Assembly: GCA_945787595.1 (NCBI GenBank)
Contig: CALZJV010000310.1
Location: forward strand, 1 to 7,175
Reading direction: 5' to 3'
DNA: 7,175 bases
DNA from: an uncultured Desulfobacterales bacterium
GTDB taxonomy: Bacteria > Desulfobacterota > Desulfobacteria > Desulfobacterales > JAFDCJ01
Within the stretch, counting starts at the first letter, position 1, and the number at the start of each line of letters is the position of its first letter. Position numbers and translations under genes: made by a program. Below, one piece after another: positions 5,796 to 7,175 of this stretch. A model generated the notes under the pieces. That model worked only from the letters and a program-made list of their open reading frames with translations, was not told the origin of the DNA and did not search any database.

Positions 5796-6845
5796 TTATG
5801 GCATGGATAAAAGGCGGGTTCTGAGGTTTTCTTTCTTCTTCCTAATCATGAGTTTTTTCCTAATATTCTTTCTGTGAGACTCAATCGTTCTGCCGGACAG
5901 ACCCAACGCATATGCTATCTCCTTTGTTGTTTTGCCATGCTTTACAAGATTTGCTACACGGATTTCAGCGGGGGTGAGGGCAAAATATTTGGAGGACAAA
6001 CTGCGCGAAAATGATGTGATAATCTCGTCTAAATTTGCTTCCAAGATGCTTACAGAGTGTTTTTGTCTTTCTTTCAAACCCTGATTTTTTATGTCTTCCA
6101 AATAGGGCTCAACAAGTTGCTTGATATTGAACAAGACCTTTTCTTCAAGCTCTGCTTTTTCTGCATCCACTCTTTGCAACAAAACTCTCAATGCGGTATT
6201 CACCTCCTCGAGATAGAGGTTTTTGACCTTTAATTCTTTTTCCTTTCCTTTCAATGCATGTTCGATCTGTTTCCGTTCTTGTATTTCCTTCGCCAGGAGT
6301 TCGTTCACTGTAGAAAGCTCGGCCGTACGCTCCTTCACTCGAATTTCTAATTCGTCGTGAACTTTTCCTAGCGCCTCCTCAATCCGCTTGCGTTTGGTGA
6401 CATCCCGGTTGCTCGCACGCCTGCCGAGCCAACATCCATCGGTGCCATGCACCTGTTGGCAGATGTGGCCAATCCATCTCTCATTGTTGCAGCGAGTAAT
6501 GATGCGGAAGTCAAAAGAAAACACATCTTGGCTTTCCAACTCCGCTTTAAGGTGTCTCGCAATGAAAGCACGATCCTCAGGGTGGATGATCGCCTCGAGT
6601 AGCCCAGGCTCTCTTTGGAATGCATCTGGATGATAACCGGTGATCCTTTCGCATGATGGTGAAACATAGAGAAATTTCCCATCCGGTCCGATCCAATACT
6701 CCCAGTCGAAGGTAAAGTCTGCCACGGTGCGGAACCGCTCATTGCTCTGGTGCAACACCTCTTCCACCCGCTTGCGTTCAGCGGTCTCTTGCTCAAACTG
6801 TTTGATAATTGCTTCCAATTCTTCATATGTTGGTTCTCTATCCAT
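5796..6845 (-). CDS. PAS-domain LuxR-type transcriptional regulator
   Basis: 349 aa, no signal peptide or membrane segment, so cytosolic. Order: short N-terminal coiled coil (about 5-36); one PAS domain with PAC tail (about 37-151; FRTVADFTFDWEYWIGPDG, YVSPSCERITGY, IIHPEDR, RDVTKRKR); long coiled coil (about 152-280; ERTAELS, EKEKEL-like heptads); LuxR/GerE-type DNA-binding HTH (about 289-335; LTPAEIRVANLV, TTKEIAYALGLSGRTIESHRKNIRKKL). There is no receiver or kinase domain, so it probably senses a ligand, redox state or light through PAS and binds DNA directly as a dimer; the signal is unknown. The start ATG at 6843-6845 has a modest GAGGA site about 10 nt upstream. The gene lies upstream of the C69 pair on the same strand but is separated by 672 bp holding a MITE-like element, so it is probably a separate transcription unit. 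The layout is typical of Desulfobacterota regulators. Confidence 0.88.
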   Translation of the reverse strand: MDREPTYEELEAIIKQFEQETAERKRVEEVLHQSNERFRTVADFTFDWEYWIGPDGKFLYVSPSCERITGYHPDAFQREPGLLEAIIHPEDRAFIARHLKAELESQDVFSFDFRIITRCNNERWIGHICQQVHGTDGCWLGRRASNRDVTKRKRIEEALGKVHDELEIRVKERTAELSTVNELLAKEIQERKQIEHALKGKEKELKVKNLYLEEVNTALRVLLQRVDAEKAELEEKVLFNIKQLVEPYLEDIKNQGLKERQKHSVSILEANLDEIITSFSRSLSSKYFALTPAEIRVANLVKHGKTTKEIAYALGLSGRTIESHRKNIRKKLMIRKKKENLRTRLLSMP

Positions 6846-7014
6846 CAGAAGATCCTCGCATCGACCTGAGGAAAGGAAAACCCACAGCGGGACAGACTAA
6901 TTCATCATAATGAGGCCATAAATCTGACCTTGAATCCATATCCCTTTTCTCAACTAAGGGGGAGAGGTTAGGAGATATTTACTTGTGATAACTATTAATC
7001 GATCTGCAAAGGAG
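6846..7014 (-). promoter_or_regulatory. Upstream region of the PAS-LuxR gene
   Basis: Non-coding. On the minus strand TATGAT (about 75 nt before the start) could serve as a -10 box, but no matching -35 at normal spacing is evident. A small inverted repeat, CCCTT/AAGGG, lies around 6942-6960. The palindromic repeat begins directly beyond, at 7015. Confidence 0.25.
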
Positions 7015-7175
7015 CTTAGGGCTCACTCAAAAATAACTTCACATTTTATACGCCGATCCATCCCGTCCCGCTGCGTTGCGAAAGCTCGGAATATCCAGAT
7101 ATTCCTGCGTTTTCGCGCCTTGCCGGACGGGCGCCTCAACGCCTAAAATTGTGAACTTATTCTTTCGTGAACCCT
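7015..7175. repeat. Near-complete copy of the ~164-bp palindromic repeat
   Basis: The left arm starts CTTAGGGCTCACTCAAAAAT; the reverse complement of the right arm (completed at 99-102) starts CTAAGGGTTCACGAAAGAAT. The arms stay roughly 70 percent alike up to the centre GGAATATCCAGATATTCC (7088-7105). The last 99 bases equal bases 1-99. Joined end to start, the two ends rebuild one intact element ending CCCTTAG. There is no open frame. As RNA it would form one long imperfect hairpin. Confidence 0.8.

Noticed and set aside
6368..6826. 152-codon minus frame inside the regulator gene
   Set aside because: Shadow of the PAS-LuxR coding frame; only the longer frame shows PAS and HTH motifs.
1..7175. 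Complete circular plasmid or phage
   Set aside because: No replication, partition, mobilisation or structural gene; the terminal overlap is explained by a repeat element.

Overview
The window looks like chromosomal DNA from a Gram-negative anaerobe of the Desulfobacterota (Desulfobacterales-like). The basis is indirect. The regulator at 5796-6845 has the PAS / coiled-coil / LuxR-HTH layout without a receiver domain that is very common in that group. Two palindromic, non-coding dispersed-repeat-type elements resemble repeats I associate with those genomes. The coding content is secreted proteins with Sec signal peptides. No rRNA, tRNA, CRISPR array, transposase, replication gene or phage gene was seen.

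Layout (all credible genes are on the minus strand, so transcription runs right to left). 1-102 and 7015-7175 hold two partial copies of one ~164-bp imperfect palindrome, and 99 bp of it are repeated exactly at the two ends of the window. 6845-5796 encodes a cytosolic PAS-LuxR regulator. 5688-5556 is a MITE-like element with arms of about 50 bp and a possible 8-bp target duplication. 5505-5124 is a long structured leader that precedes the first of two tandem C69-family (PepD-like) Ntn-hydrolase dipeptidases, at 5123-3630. A second long leader (3629-3337) precedes the second C69 paralogue, at 3336-1633. After about 210 bp of unassigned DNA comes a truncated C-terminal piece of a secreted protein (1421-903: the end of a PPC-type domain plus an acidic domain with a Ca-loop-like motif). 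The rest of the left side (103-902) has no convincing gene.

How the parts may work together: the two C69 enzymes are exported and should mature by signal-peptide cleavage, plus loss of a short propeptide, to expose an N-terminal Cys. They probably hydrolyse dipeptides or related amides in the periplasm or outside the cell. Their leaders look like copies of each other: a shared exact 13-mer, an orphan strong Shine-Dalgarno core 101 and 103 nt before the start codon, and similar sequence just before the start. Tandem duplication therefore seems to have included the leader, and post-transcriptional control is plausible. A segment in the first leader resembles a degenerate GEMM (cyclic-dinucleotide) aptamer; this is a hypothesis only. 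The PAS-LuxR gene is the nearest candidate regulator, but nothing in the sequence proves a link.

The most unusual features are the paired leaders and the palindromic elements. The enzymes belong to a known family.
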